DNA of 64,000 nucleotides from Sphingomonas sp. PAMC 26621 (GTDB lineage Bacteria > Pseudomonadota > Alphaproteobacteria > Sphingomonadales > Sphingomonadaceae): NCBI RefSeq assembly GCF_000251145.1, contig NZ_AIDW01000003.1, forward strand, positions 124,001 through 188,000. The letters are read 5' to 3'. The translations under genes and the position numbers were made by a program. Below are positions 26,776-36,582 of the stretch, in pieces (the stretch's first letter is position 1; each line of letters starts with the position of its first letter). Under the pieces are notes generated by a model. That model did no database searches and was not told the DNA's origin. It saw only the letters and a program-made list of their open reading frames with translations.

Positions 26776-27905
26776 CTAGTTTTCCTGTTGGGGGGCAGCG
26801 TGGTCAAGCGGCGAATGGCCGATACGGGTCGCGCTTGCGATGATCTGGATCAGGCCCGGGACGTGGCCCACCAGCGGGAGCAAGGCCGCGCCGAGCCACG
26901 GCCGTTCGGCCGCGTCGCGCACCAGTCCCGCCAGCCGGATCGGCCGGGCAGTGGCAGCGGCGAAATCACGCTGGAAGCGCGGTGCCGCCGCCGCACCGCC
27001 AGTGATATAGGCATGGCCGGCGCGGATGCCACTCGCGATCGCGATTCCCATCCCCTCCCCCGCGAGCGACGGGATGACCCCGGCCTGGTCGCCGAGCCGG
27101 AACACTGCGCCTTCGGTCTGCCGTGCGCGCCAGCCGTACGGCACGTTGGCGATCGCATCGATCGGTTCGTCGCCGCTTCGGAATGCCAGCCGATCGCCAA
27201 GCCGTGGACACTCCCGCGCCAGTGTATCGAGCAACGCGGCAGGGGAGCCGGCTGCGAGCATCTTCGAGCGGTGGACCGCCATGCAGATGTTGGCGCTGCC
27301 ATCTTCCTGCAGCACGATCCCGACATAGCCACGATCGAACGGAAACAATTCGATCGCATCGCCGATCAGCCGGGTAAGGCCGGGGGCACTGGCGATGCGG
27401 ACGCGCAGGCCGAGCACAGGATCCGCACCGCGCGCGTCGGCCGGGCGCGCCGCACCGCGCACGTCATGCTTGCCGCTGGCGAGGAACAGCGTGTCGCCCG
27501 CCAGCACCGCGCCATCGTCGAGCGTTGCGGCGGTATCGACCAGGCTGCGCACCGTGACGCCGCGCTCGACCGCTGCCCCGCGTGCGATTGCATGGCGTAT
27601 CATAACCGTGTCCAGCAGGTGTCGCGAGACGCCGTGCGCGGGTCTCGGGAGCGGCGCCTCGACCACCCGGTCCCCGAGGATGACCCGGGTTCGCAGGACC
27701 CGCGCCGGTCCCAACGCCTCGGGCGCGATTCCCAGCCGCCCGAGCGACTCGAGTGTCCGCCAGCTCAGAAATCCGCCGCAAATCGCGTCGCCGGTCTCGC
27801 GGCTGCGCTCGACGAGCAGGTGCGGTGCCCCCGCGCGCGCAAGCACGATCGCGGCGCTCGCGCCCGCCGGGCCGCGCCGACGATCAGCGCAGGTGTTCGA
27901 CGCAT
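26776..27905 (-). pseudogene. FAD-dependent oxidoreductase of the type III PKS operon, -1 frameshift near its start
   Basis: Starting from ATG 27905 (RRTPALIVG), the frame is lost within the FAD-binding glycine loop at about 27874-27877. Restoring one C (plus strand) gives IVGGGPAGASAAIVLARAGA in frame with everything downstream, a 376-residue protein. It then has ERSRETGDAICGGFLSWRTL, the second FAD motif FRLGDQAGVIPSLAGEGMGI, and a helical C-terminus, resembling geranylgeranyl-reductase/UbiH-type flavoproteins. It overlaps the methyltransferase by 22 bases. In related clusters such enzymes hydroxylate or oxidise the PKS product. Decay and sequencing error are both possible. Confidence 0.85.
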
Positions 27906-28570
27906 AACCGGTACGGAAAGGAGCGATACACGCGTGCCGTGACGCCAGCTTCGGCAAGGATCGGCGGCCATTCGTCCGGGCGGTACGACCGCGCGACCGA
28001 CAGTGTCCCGTCATGCCGCACGATCGGGTGCCAGCGCGCGAGCGTGGCGAGAACCGGAAAGCCGCGATGCGCGACGACGTGACGGTGCAGATCGTTGACG
28101 AGCCAGCCGCGCGCGCTCTCCCGGTCCATGAACCGCAGGAACGCGACGAGTTGCGCATGCGTCATGTGATGCGCGACGAGACTGCTGACGACGAAATCCC
28201 AGCCTTCCCCGGCGCGATCCGCGTAATCACCGGTGGCATAGCGGATCGGCATCCCCGCCGGGGTATGCGCCGCGGCTGCGAGCGCGCTGCGGGGATTGAG
28301 ATCGACCCCGACCAGTTCCGCCACCAGACCGCGCCGGTCGGCCCAGCGCGCGATCCGTCGCAGCATGTCGCCATCGCCAAAGCCGACGTCGAGCAGTTTG
28401 AACCGGGTCATCCCCGCCGTCCCGCGCCGCAGGAAATCGAGCGTCGGGCGCGGGGCCATCGTGACCGCGTTGACCTTGGCCAAATCTCCGACGACCGCCG
28501 CATAGGTCTCCGCGGACAGGTCGTCCGCGTCCATCAGTTCCTCGGCAATGGCGCGGTGCCGGAGGGTCAT
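27884..28570 (-). CDS. SAM-dependent methyltransferase of the type III PKS operon
   Basis: 228 residues from ATG 28570, which overlaps the PKS stop (ATGA). It has the class I SAM-binding motif KLLDVGFGDGDMLRRIARWA and an acidic ribose contact (VGVDLNP), then VVSSLVAHHMTHAQLVAFLR. This type is common beside sphingomonad type III PKS genes and is expected to methylate the polyketide, but the acceptor atom is unknown. Upstream in-frame sequence is antisense to the PKS and not part of the protein. Confidence 0.87.
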   Translation of the reverse strand: MTLRHRAIAEELMDADDLSAETYAAVVGDLAKVNAVTMAPRPTLDFLRRGTAGMTRFKLLDVGFGDGDMLRRIARWADRRGLVAELVGVDLNPRSALAAAAHTPAGMPIRYATGDYADRAGEGWDFVVSSLVAHHMTHAQLVAFLRFMDRESARGWLVNDLHRHVVAHRGFPVLATLARWHPIVRHDGTLSVARSYRPDEWPPILAEAGVTARVYRSFPYRLCVEHLR

Positions 28571-29640
28571 CCTGCGCTCCGGAAACCGAAACCCTCGGCG
28601 GCAAGCCCCGGGCCGAACGCTAGTGCGACGCCGTTTCGGATCGGCGGCCCGTCGAGCAGCCGTGCGAGCACGAACATCAGCGTCGCCGAGGACATGTTGC
28701 CGACATCCGCCAGCACCCCGCGCGAGGTTGAAAGCGCGTCGTGCGGCAGCGATAGCGCGGTTTCCACCGCATCGAGGATCGAGCGCCCGCCGGCGTGGAC
28801 CGCCCAGCCGTCGATCTCCTGCGGGTCGCGTCCGCCCGTCGCCGCCGCCGCAAAAACCGGATCGGCGAGCCCTGCGGCGATCCGCGCGGGGACTTCGCCC
28901 GACAGATGCATTGCGAACCCCTGGTCGGTGATGTCCCAGCGGATCAACTCGGCCGAATCCGGCAATGTCGTGGCGAAGGGTTCGCCAAGCGCGAGGCCGG
29001 CAGGGTCGGCAGTGACAAGCGCGGCAGCGGCGCCGTCGCCGAACTGGAGCATCGCCAGCAGCGGTTCGAGCACAGGGGTGTCCTGGAGATGCAAGGTCGA
29101 CAGCTCGACGCATACGACCAGAACGCGCGCGGCGGGCGCCGAGCGGACGATGTGACGCGCGCTGCGCAACGCGGCAACCGCTGCGTAACAGCCCATGAAC
29201 CCCACCAGCAGCCGTTCGACCGTCGGCGCGAGGCCAAGCCGCGCGGCGATGATCTGGTCGATGCCGGGCGCGACAAACCCGGTGCAGCTCGCGACGACGA
29301 GATGCGTAATACCCTCAAGGGACACCTTTTCGCCGAGTGCCGTGATCGCCTCGATCGCGAGCGCGGGAGCGGCGGCGGCATAAAGCTTCATCCGCTCCGC
29401 AGTCCCGGGCAGGATATCGCGCGCATAAAAGCCACCGGGGTCGACCGGAGAGCCCCCATCGTCGCTGACCGGCAGCACCGACCAGCGATGGTTGATCGCC
29501 GCACGGCCCGCCATGCGGTCGAACACGCGCGCGCTCCGCGCCTCCGGCAGCCGTGCTCTCGCCCAGGCGATAAACGCGGCGTGGATGTCATGGCTAGGAA
29601 CGGCGGTCCCGATGGCAACGATATGGGGGATGATCGACAC
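28567..29640 (-). CDS. Type III polyketide synthase (chalcone/alkylresorcinol synthase family)
   Basis: 357 residues, the normal length. The triad is Cys151 (GFMGCYAAVAAL), His282 (WAVHAGGRSILD) and Asn315 (VGNMSSATLMF). VVASCTGFVAPGIDQI is also conserved. The enzyme condenses an acyl-CoA starter with malonyl-CoA; bacterial relatives make alkylresorcinols, alkylpyrones or similar lipids. The product cannot be told from sequence. It heads an operon with a methyltransferase and an FAD oxidoreductase, and is divergent from the PAP2 phosphatase gene. Confidence 0.95.
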   Translation of the reverse strand: MSIIPHIVAIGTAVPSHDIHAAFIAWARARLPEARSARVFDRMAGRAAINHRWSVLPVSDDGGSPVDPGGFYARDILPGTAERMKLYAAAAPALAIEAITALGEKVSLEGITHLVVASCTGFVAPGIDQIIAARLGLAPTVERLLVGFMGCYAAVAALRSARHIVRSAPAARVLVVCVELSTLHLQDTPVLEPLLAMLQFGDGAAAALVTADPAGLALGEPFATTLPDSAELIRWDITDQGFAMHLSGEVPARIAAGLADPVFAAAATGGRDPQEIDGWAVHAGGRSILDAVETALSLPHDALSTSRGVLADVGNMSSATLMFVLARLLDGPPIRNGVALAFGPGLAAEGFGFRSAG

Positions 29641-29792
29641 ACTATGCTTTCGGTCCGGCCGGGCAAAAAATGCAGAGCCGCAACCAGAACGCTACCCTGC
29701 CCGTTCCGATCCGACCAGCCTGTCGCGCGAGGCCGGAATTCAGAGCGAATGCGGTCGAGGCCGTGCCAGGTACGGCGCTACAGGGTGGTAAG

Positions 29793-30509
29793 ATGCGGTC
29801 GACGGGAATCCCAGCAATACTGCAAGCAGTCCGCCAGCGACCCGATCGGGTGCTGCTTGCGGCGTTCGGGATCGTGGCGGCGCTCGTGCTGTTCGTGCTC
29901 CACATCGCCTCCGAGGTCGGCGCCGGCGATACCAACAGGCTCGACAGTGCGATCCTCGTCGGGATCCGATCCGCGACGGATCGGCCGGGTGCGGGACTGC
30001 ACGCGCTGCGCTTCGCGATGCAGGATTTTACTGCGCTCGGCGACTCGACGACGCTGACGATCGTCGTCCTGCTGGTGTCTGGCGCGCTGCTGATCGTGCG
30101 CAAGGTCGCGATGGCGGGGTTCCTCATCGGCGCATCGGTGATCGGTACGCTTGCGGTCGAGCTGCTCAAATCGGCGTTCGACCGCCCCCGCCCCAATGTC
30201 GTCGCCCATTGGGCGACCTTCTCCCACACGAGCTTCCCTAGCGGGCATGCGGCGGATTCGGCGATCGTCTACCTTACGCTGGCAGCGCTCGTCGCACGCA
30301 GCGTCGAGTCGCGTGGTTTGCGCATCTACGTGATGCTCGCCGCTATGCTGCTGACCCTGCTAATCGGGGTATCGCGCCTGTATCTCGGGGTTCATTGGCC
30401 GACCGATGTGCTGGCCGGCTGGATCCTTGGCGCGGGCTGGGCCTTCCTGGCTGCGACGGTCGCCTGGTGGCTGCAAACACGCCATACGCTCGAACGGCCG
30501 GAAGACTGA
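29793..30509 (+). CDS. PAP2-family membrane phosphatase
   Basis: 238 residues with several membrane helices. The three-part phosphatase signature is complete: KSAFDRPRP, then PSGHAADS, then SRLYLGVHWPTDV. Such enzymes dephosphorylate lipid phosphates, for example undecaprenyl pyrophosphate or phosphatidate, at the outer face of the inner membrane. The ATG at 29793 is chosen for its GGTGG ribosome site; an upstream ATG at 29670 adds a non-membrane, low-complexity extension. Confidence 0.9.
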   Translation: MRSTGIPAILQAVRQRPDRVLLAAFGIVAALVLFVLHIASEVGAGDTNRLDSAILVGIRSATDRPGAGLHALRFAMQDFTALGDSTTLTIVVLLVSGALLIVRKVAMAGFLIGASVIGTLAVELLKSAFDRPRPNVVAHWATFSHTSFPSGHAADSAIVYLTLAALVARSVESRGLRIYVMLAAMLLTLLIGVSRLYLGVHWPTDVLAGWILGAGWAFLAATVAWWLQTRHTLERPED

Positions 30510-30561
30510 CCCGGCCAACCGACCCCCCGTCCCCGGCTGAGGACAGGGGGCCGCCGGACGT

Positions 30562-32460
30562 TTACGCCACGGCGCGGGTCAGGACTCGCGCGAGGCGGGC
30601 CGCAAACGCGCGCGGGTCGACCGGCTGCTCGCCGTCCGCAATCTGTGCCTCGTCGAACAGGAGATGCGCCGCGTCTTCGCGCAGTGTCGTGTCCCCCGCC
30701 CCCAGCGCGGCGAGCTTGACGATCAGCGCGTGCTGCGGATTGATCTCGAGCACCGGCTTGGCCTTGGGCGGGGCCTGGCCTGCGCTCGCGAGCATCCGTT
30801 CGAGCTGGCGGTCCATGCCGCTCTCGGTCGCGACCAGGCAGACCGCGCTGTCGGTCAGCCGATCGGACGCACGTACGTCCGAAACCGCATCCGCGAGTGT
30901 CGTCTTCACGAACGCGAGGAAGTCCGTCACTTCGCCGCTTGCTTCGGTCGACGGGGGCGTGGTCCCTTCGAGCAGCGGGATCAGCGCGAGATCGGCGGAC
31001 CCCTGCGTTACCGAGCGGAACGGCTTGCCCTGATAATCGACGCCCGCCGTCACCCAGAAATTGTCGATCGGATCGGACAGCAGCAATACCTCGACGCCGC
31101 GCGCGCGGAAGCCTTCCAATTGCGGCGCGGTCGCGATCCGGTCAAGATCGGTCCCGGTGACATAATAGATCGCGGTCTGATTTTCCTTGAGGTCCGCGCT
31201 ATAGTCCACAAGCGACCGCCACCCGCTGTCGGAGCTTGTCGTATGGAAGCGCGCGAGATCGAGCAGCGCGGTACGGCGCTCGAAATCCTCGTACAGCCCT
31301 TCCTTGAGCACCGGGCCGAACGTGTCCCAGATCCTGAGATACGCTTCCGAGTCGGACGACGCGCGCTTCTCCAGTTCGGACAGGACCTTTGCGGTCACGC
31401 CCTTCTTGATCGCAGCGAGCACCGGGCTTTGCTGGATCATCTCGCGCGACATGTTGAGCGGCACGTCCGACGAATCGACCAGTCCGCGCACGAAGCGCAA
31501 ATAGCGCGGGAGCAATTCGGCTTCATCGGTGATGAAGACGCGGTTCACGTATAGCTTGATCCGCCCGGCGCGATCGGGATCGAACAGGTCGAACGGCTTG
31601 GACGACGGCACGAACGCGAGCACCGAATATTCGTGGCGACCCTCCGCGCGATAGTGGAGCGTCAGCGCGGGTTCGTCGAACTGGCCCGACACGCTGCGGT
31701 AGAAATCGGTGTAGTCGGCCGCACTGATCGCGGATTTGGGCTTCGTCCACAGCGCAGCGCCATCGGTCAGCTCGACCGCCTCTGCATCGGGCTTTTCGCG
31801 CAGGAAGATCGGCACGGGGACATGCCCCGACTGCGCCTTGATCGTCTGTTCGACGGTGTAGCGCTGCGCATAATCCTGCGCATCCTCGAGCAAGTGGAGC
31901 GTCACGCGGGTGCCGCGTGCGGGTGCCTGCGCGAGGTCGACCGGCGCGATCGTGTAGCTGCCGAGCCCGTCCGACGACCAGAGCGACGCCTCCCCGGTCC
32001 CGGCGCGATGCGAGACGACGTCGACCTTGCTCGCGACCATGAACGCCGAATAGAAACCGACGCCGAACTGGCCGATCAGTTGTGGATCGTCCGACCCTTG
32101 CGCGGCGGCGAGCGTGTCCATGAAGCTCTTGGTGCCGGACCGCGCGATCGTGCCCAGCGCATCGGTCATCTCAGCCGCGCTCATGCCGATGCCATTGTCC
32201 TCGATCGTCAGCGTGTGCGCTTCCGGATCCAACGTGACCGTGATCCGCGGATTTCCATCGTCGCCGAGCAGCGCGGGATTGGCGATCCCCTCGTAGCGCA
32301 GCTTCTCGCACGCATCTGCCGCGTTCGAGACGAGCTCGCGCAGGAACACGCTTTTGTCCGAATAGACCGAGTGCACCATCATGTGGAGCAGCTTGGCGAC
32401 ATCGGCCTCGAAGGCGTGGGTCTGTGGGGTGGTGGGTTCCGGAGCGGTGGTGGTCGTCAT
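30562..32460 (-). CDS. htpG: Chaperone protein HtpG (Hsp90)
   Basis: 632 residues. The GHKL ATPase domain shows ELVSNAADACEKLRY, DNGIGMS and GQFGVGFYSAFMV. The middle domain has NRVFITDEAELLPRYLRFVRG and VDSSDVPLNMSRE, and the C-terminal dimerisation domain is complete. It is a cytosolic ATP-dependent folding chaperone. It is monocistronic, and the intergenic spaces on both sides show nothing else. Confidence 0.97.
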   Translation of the reverse strand: MTTTTAPEPTTPQTHAFEADVAKLLHMMVHSVYSDKSVFLRELVSNAADACEKLRYEGIANPALLGDDGNPRITVTLDPEAHTLTIEDNGIGMSAAEMTDALGTIARSGTKSFMDTLAAAQGSDDPQLIGQFGVGFYSAFMVASKVDVVSHRAGTGEASLWSSDGLGSYTIAPVDLAQAPARGTRVTLHLLEDAQDYAQRYTVEQTIKAQSGHVPVPIFLREKPDAEAVELTDGAALWTKPKSAISAADYTDFYRSVSGQFDEPALTLHYRAEGRHEYSVLAFVPSSKPFDLFDPDRAGRIKLYVNRVFITDEAELLPRYLRFVRGLVDSSDVPLNMSREMIQQSPVLAAIKKGVTAKVLSELEKRASSDSEAYLRIWDTFGPVLKEGLYEDFERRTALLDLARFHTTSSDSGWRSLVDYSADLKENQTAIYYVTGTDLDRIATAPQLEGFRARGVEVLLLSDPIDNFWVTAGVDYQGKPFRSVTQGSADLALIPLLEGTTPPSTEASGEVTDFLAFVKTTLADAVSDVRASDRLTDSAVCLVATESGMDRQLERMLASAGQAPPKAKPVLEINPQHALIVKLAALGAGDTTLREDAAHLLFDEAQIADGEQPVDPRAFAARLARVLTRAVA

Positions 32461-32577
32461 GATGTGGTCGCAGCCCCTATGCGGTGATCGTTACGCGGGA
32501 GTTGGGTTGGGGCGGGGGCGGGGTCAAGGGTTGTTCGCAAGTCTCGGGCGCGGCGCGGCGGCCTTCCGATCAGCTGT

Positions 32578-33225
32578 TCACGACGGTCCCGCCGTCCGTG
32601 CCCTGGCGAACAGTCGCCCGAAATCAGTTGCGTCGATCGCGCCCGTCACCAGTATTGGCCCGGCCAGATAGCCCGGGGTTCCTGCCAGCCCGATCGCATT
32701 CGCTTCCCGACCGTTCGCGCGCAGACGTACCGCGACGCCCTCCGCGTGCGCCGCCAGCCAGGCCGTCGCGCGCGTCCAGTCGCCGCCCGCCTGTACGACG
32801 ATGTCGCGCAGCATGGCGTCGTCGATCGTCCGATCGTCGGTCATCAGTCGGCGATGGACGGCGGGGTAGATTCCTTGCTCGGCAGTCGCGAGTGCGACGC
32901 TGGCGGCGCGTTCGGACGGCGGCCCGAAGATCGGCCAGTCCTTGTAGAGGATCCGGACCTTGCCGTCGCGCCGGATCGCATCCTCCATCGCCGCAAACGC
33001 CCCGCGACAGGCGGGACATCGATAGTCGCTGAACACAGCGAACTTAACCGTGGCGTCGGCGGGGCCAGCTTCCGGCGAGACGCCGCCTTTCAGGATCGCA
33101 TCAGCACGTGCGCCGATGTCGCGTCCGATCGGAGCGGTGCGGCGCAATGCCTGGCCGATCGCCCAACCGCCGACAACCACCGCGCCGAGCTGCACGGCCT
33201 GCCGCCTGCTGAAATGTGTCGGCAT
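32578..33225 (-). CDS. DsbA-family thiol oxidoreductase / thioredoxin-like protein
   Basis: 215 residues with an N-terminal twin-arginine-like start (SRRQAVQLGAVVVGG), so exported or membrane-tethered. The redox motif is SDYRCPACRG (Cys70, Cys73), with KDWPIFGPPSERAA and the cis-proline loop GLAGTPGYL. It resembles the DsbA/BdbD/Com1 group that forms or isomerises disulfides in the periplasm. An upstream in-frame methionine at 33333 is unlikely because it precedes a long non-signal region. Confidence 0.88.
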   Translation of the reverse strand: MPTHFSRRQAVQLGAVVVGGWAIGQALRRTAPIGRDIGARADAILKGGVSPEAGPADATVKFAVFSDYRCPACRGAFAAMEDAIRRDGKVRILYKDWPIFGPPSERAASVALATAEQGIYPAVHRRLMTDDRTIDDAMLRDIVVQAGGDWTRATAWLAAHAEGVAVRLRANGREANAIGLAGTPGYLAGPILVTGAIDATDFGRLFARARTAGPS

Positions 33226-33382
33226 GATCAGTGCGGTCCCGGTGTGGGGCGTGGCATCGTGACGGGGCGATGCGGCGCGGGTCGGTCGTCCATCCCGCTT
33301 TCTACCGTGACCGGGGTACGATGCCCATGACAAGACGACGGGCCCCCGAAAGGGTGTATTTCACATCTGCATCTTGAAAAAA

Positions 33383-33469
33383 TGGTGCGGCCGAGAAGAC
33401 TCGAACTTCCACGGGCTTTCGCCCACAACGACCTCAACGTTGCGCGTCTACCAGTTCCGCCACGGCCGC
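33383..33469 (-). tRNA. tRNA-Leu (anticodon GAG)
   Basis: The 87-base reverse-complement molecule begins GCGGCCGTGGCGGAACTGG and ends with an encoded CCA. The acceptor stem GCGGCCG/CGGCCGC pairs, and the anticodon stem-loop CAACG-TTGAGGT-CGTTG gives GAG (33433-33435 on the plus strand). A long variable arm and the T-loop GTTCGAGTC are present, as expected for class II tRNA-Leu. It reads CUC and CUU codons. Confidence 0.97.
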
Positions 33470-33592
33470 ACGTAACATCACCGGGCAAGCCCGGCAGCTG
33501 GTAGGCGAGCGCCCCTAGCAAAGCTAATCGGGGGACGCAATGGCCGACGTACAAGCCTTTCGCATTTTGTGCGCTTCCCGTAGCAGCACGGC

Positions 33593-34975
33593 ATGACCAA
33601 CGCGCACCGACAAACGATGACGGAGACGCGCAAGATCCTCGCGCTGGCGTGGCCGGTGATGCTCACCAGCCTCAACTGGACGATCCTCAGCGTTACCGAC
33701 ATCGTCGTCGTCGGGCTGACCGGAACCGATCAGGTCGCCGCGTTCGGCGCGAGTCGTGCGCTGACTTTCGTCACGATCGTCGCGGGACTAGCGTGGCTGT
33801 CGGGGGTGCTGGTCTTCACGTCCCGCGCGGACGGCGCGCGCGATCTTCCCGCAACGGGCGCCCGGATGCGCGAGGGGCTGGTGCTGGCGGGGATGCTGGG
33901 GCTGGTCGGCGCGCTGGCGTTCGGGGTGTTCGCCGCGCCGCTGCTCGCTGGGATCGGGGTCGCGCCTGCGCTGGTGCATCCGGCGGCGGCGGTGGTGCGG
34001 ACGATGGCGCTCGCGTACCCCGCGCAGTTGGTAAGCCTGGCCGCGAGTTTCTTCCTCGAGGGGATTTCGCAGCCGCGCCGCGTGACCGTGGTCAATCTGG
34101 CGACGCTTCCGATCAATGCGCTGCTCGCGTGGGTGCTTGCGGACGGCCATTTCGGCGCCCCCGCGCTGGGGGCGGTTGGCGCTGCCGCCGCAACGACGAT
34201 CGCGTCGTTGCTGGGCGCGGCGGGGATGCTGGCGGCGGCGTGGACCATCCCGGATGCGCGCGAACGGGGGGTGCGCGTCATGACGCCAGCCGCGTGGCGC
34301 GCGGCATTGCCCGGCGCAGTGAAGCTCGCGCGATTCGGCGCGGTGCCGGCGATCGCGTCGGGACTGGAACTCGCGGGCTTTTCGATCCTGATCGCGCTGT
34401 CGACCGATCTCGGCGCGGTGACCGCCCATGCCTTCCAGATCGTGTTCGCGCTCCACAACGTCACCTTCGGTGCCGCGGTCGGGCTGGCATCGGCGGCGGG
34501 GGTACGGGTCGGCAATGCGGTCGGCGAAGGCATGCCAGCGCAGGTGCGTGCGCGCGCGCTGATCGCGGCGGGGCTGGCCGCCGCGATCACCGGCGGGCTT
34601 GGCGTTGTGATGCTGCTGGCGCGCGCGCCGATCGTCAGCGCTTTTCCCGCGGCGGCGGGGGTCCATGCGGCGGCGCTGGCGATGGTGCCGCTATGGGTGC
34701 CGTTCATCCTGTTCGACGGTGTGCAGCTCGTCTTTGTCTATGCGTTGCGCTCGCTCGGCGATCAGATCGTCGCCGGGGTCAACGGCATCATCGCCTTCTT
34801 CGGTGTAACGGGCGGGCTGGGCTGGCTGTTCGTGACGCACGGGGTCGGGCCGCTCGGGCTCGTCTATGCCTCGGGGCTGGGGATGGTGGCGGCGGCGCTG
34901 CTGAACGGCGCGCGGTTCCTCTGGGTCAGTGGTTCGGCTCGCCCGAGAAGCTCAGCACCAGATCCTTCGCGTTGA
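33593..34975 (+). CDS. MATE family efflux transporter
   Basis: 460 residues with about twelve hydrophobic helices in two similar halves. The start is TETRKILALAWPVMLTSLNW, then SVTDIVVVGLTGTDQVAAFG, typical of the NorM/DinF-like MATE group. These export cationic compounds using a Na+ or H+ gradient. The last 50 bases overlap the convergent zinc-ribbon gene. ATG 33593 or ATG 33617 could start it. Confidence 0.93.
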   Translation: MTNAHRQTMTETRKILALAWPVMLTSLNWTILSVTDIVVVGLTGTDQVAAFGASRALTFVTIVAGLAWLSGVLVFTSRADGARDLPATGARMREGLVLAGMLGLVGALAFGVFAAPLLAGIGVAPALVHPAAAVVRTMALAYPAQLVSLAASFFLEGISQPRRVTVVNLATLPINALLAWVLADGHFGAPALGAVGAAAATTIASLLGAAGMLAAAWTIPDARERGVRVMTPAAWRAALPGAVKLARFGAVPAIASGLELAGFSILIALSTDLGAVTAHAFQIVFALHNVTFGAAVGLASAAGVRVGNAVGEGMPAQVRARALIAAGLAAAITGGLGVVMLLARAPIVSAFPAAAGVHAAALAMVPLWVPFILFDGVQLVFVYALRSLGDQIVAGVNGIIAFFGVTGGLGWLFVTHGVGPLGLVYASGLGMVAAALLNGARFLWVSGSARPRSSAPDPSR

Positions 34976-35666
34976 CCGGCACATCGAGCTTGGCGCTGTT
35001 GAACTCGACCCGCCCCTTGGGCGGCAACGCGGTCGCCTCCGGGCGGATCGTCCAGCTGTAGACGATGCGGTGCTGCGCGTCGCGCAGGTCGGCGCGGATA
35101 TCGGGGACGGGCTGGCGCGTGTCGGTCGGGTTGAGCACGGTCCCGCTGATCGCGAAAATCTCGTTGCCGTTGTAATCGTGGCGATCGACCGGGCGGTTGA
35201 CGATCCGGAGCGGCGTCTCGACCGCCGGGCGGAACAGCGTGGTCGCGGTACGCGGCGTGCTCGTCGAAACGATCGCGGCGGTCGCCCCGAGCATCGCCAC
35301 GCCTGCGACCACGGCCGCGATCGTCCAGCGGCGCGCGGGGTTGCGGCGCGGGCGGAACGGCGGCTGGTGGGCGAAGGCGTCGAAAGCGACCGGCGCGCGG
35401 GTCGTGTCGGGAATGGCACCGGCGTCGCTCACCGGCGCGGTTTCGCGGATCGGCGCGGCGACCGGCGCGCGTGGCGGTTCCGGCACTTCGTCCGCAGCAC
35501 CCGCCTCACCCTCGGCTTCGTCCTGTTCGTCGAGCACCAGCACGGGCACGGGTTCCTGGAACCAGCTGTGCTTGCAGTTGGCGCAACGCACGGTCCGCCC
35601 CTCCGGCCCGACCGCGGTATCGGGGATCACATAACGGGTCTCGCACTCGGTACATTCGAGGATCAT
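34926..35666 (-). CDS. MJ0042-type zinc-ribbon protein with DUF3426-like C-terminus
   Basis: 246 residues. The zinc ribbon has Cys5/Cys8 (ECTEC) and Cys28/Cys31 (RCANC) and the motif HSWFQ. A proline/acid-rich linker, one membrane helix (about 112-133) and an extracytoplasmic beta domain with FAISGTVLNPTDTRQPVPDI follow. The topology suggests a cytoplasmic ribbon and a periplasmic domain. The function is unknown; a position divergent from ftsEX is common in alphaproteobacteria. Confidence 0.9.
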   Translation of the reverse strand: MILECTECETRYVIPDTAVGPEGRTVRCANCKHSWFQEPVPVLVLDEQDEAEGEAGAADEVPEPPRAPVAAPIRETAPVSDAGAIPDTTRAPVAFDAFAHQPPFRPRRNPARRWTIAAVVAGVAMLGATAAIVSTSTPRTATTLFRPAVETPLRIVNRPVDRHDYNGNEIFAISGTVLNPTDTRQPVPDIRADLRDAQHRIVYSWTIRPEATALPPKGRVEFNSAKLDVPVNAKDLVLSFSGEPNH

Positions 35667-35874
35667 CGGGGCATTTCAGACATTAAGGGCAGACGGGGCA
35701 AGCCAGCACAGTGGGGGATACACCAACCGGGGCGTCCGCGCTGTCCGGGGAATCTACGCTGTCCACCGGCCCGGTGGCAAGAGCCGTGGAATTGCGCCTG
35801 CGCGCTTGTCGCGGTGCAAGGGATCGTGCGATGCAGGGGCGGGGCATGGACAAGTAGCGAGTAGCGCACGCCGC

Positions 35875-36582
35875 ATGGCGAATATCGTTCAATTCGAAAA
35901 GGTGGGGCTTCGCTACGGCACGGGGCAAGAGACGCTGAGCGACGTCAGCTTCACGCTGTCGAGCGGCGCGTTCTACTTTCTGACCGGCGCGTCGGGCGCG
36001 GGGAAGACGTCGCTGCTCAAATTGCTGTACTTGTCGCAGCGTCCGACCCGCGGGAGCATCCGGCTGTTCGGTGAGGATGCGGTGACGCTGCCGCGCGCGC
36101 GGCTGCCCGGGTTCCGGCGGCGGATCGGCGTCGTGTTCCAGGATTTCCGGCTGGTCCCGCATCTCTCGGCCTACGACAATATCGCGCTGCCGCTGCGCGT
36201 CTCGGGGGTGCCCGAGCGCGACGTCGCGGATCCGGTGCGCGAGATGCTCGCCTGGGTCGGGTTGTCGGACAAGATCGCGGCGCGCCCGCCGACGCTTTCG
36301 GGCGGCGAGCAGCAGCGCGTCGCGATCGCGCGCGCGGTGATCGGCCGGCCCGAGATCCTCGTCGCGGACGAACCGACCGGCAACGTCGACCCCGAAATGG
36401 CGGAGCGGCTGTTGCATCTGTTCGACTCGCTCAACCGGCTCGGGACGACCGTCGTCGTCGCGACGCACGACCTGCAGACGATGGGGCGGATCCCGCATGC
36501 GCAGATGATGCGGCTCGACAAGGGCCGGCTGCTCGATCCGACCGGGTCGCTGCGCTTCCCGCCCCCCGGCGGGCCTTCATGA
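35875..36582 (+). CDS. ftsE: Cell division ATP-binding protein FtsE
   Basis: 235-residue ABC ATPase. Walker A GASGAGKTS is at 38-46, LSGGEQQR is the signature, and Walker B is ILVADEPTGNVD. With FtsX it regulates periplasmic peptidoglycan hydrolases at the divisome. ATG 35875 (ANIVQFEKVGLRYG) is the start; the in-frame extension upstream looks non-coding. The stop overlaps the ftsX ATG. Confidence 0.96.
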   Translation: MANIVQFEKVGLRYGTGQETLSDVSFTLSSGAFYFLTGASGAGKTSLLKLLYLSQRPTRGSIRLFGEDAVTLPRARLPGFRRRIGVVFQDFRLVPHLSAYDNIALPLRVSGVPERDVADPVREMLAWVGLSDKIAARPPTLSGGEQQRVAIARAVIGRPEILVADEPTGNVDPEMAERLLHLFDSLNRLGTTVVVATHDLQTMGRIPHAQMMRLDKGRLLDPTGSLRFPPPGGPS

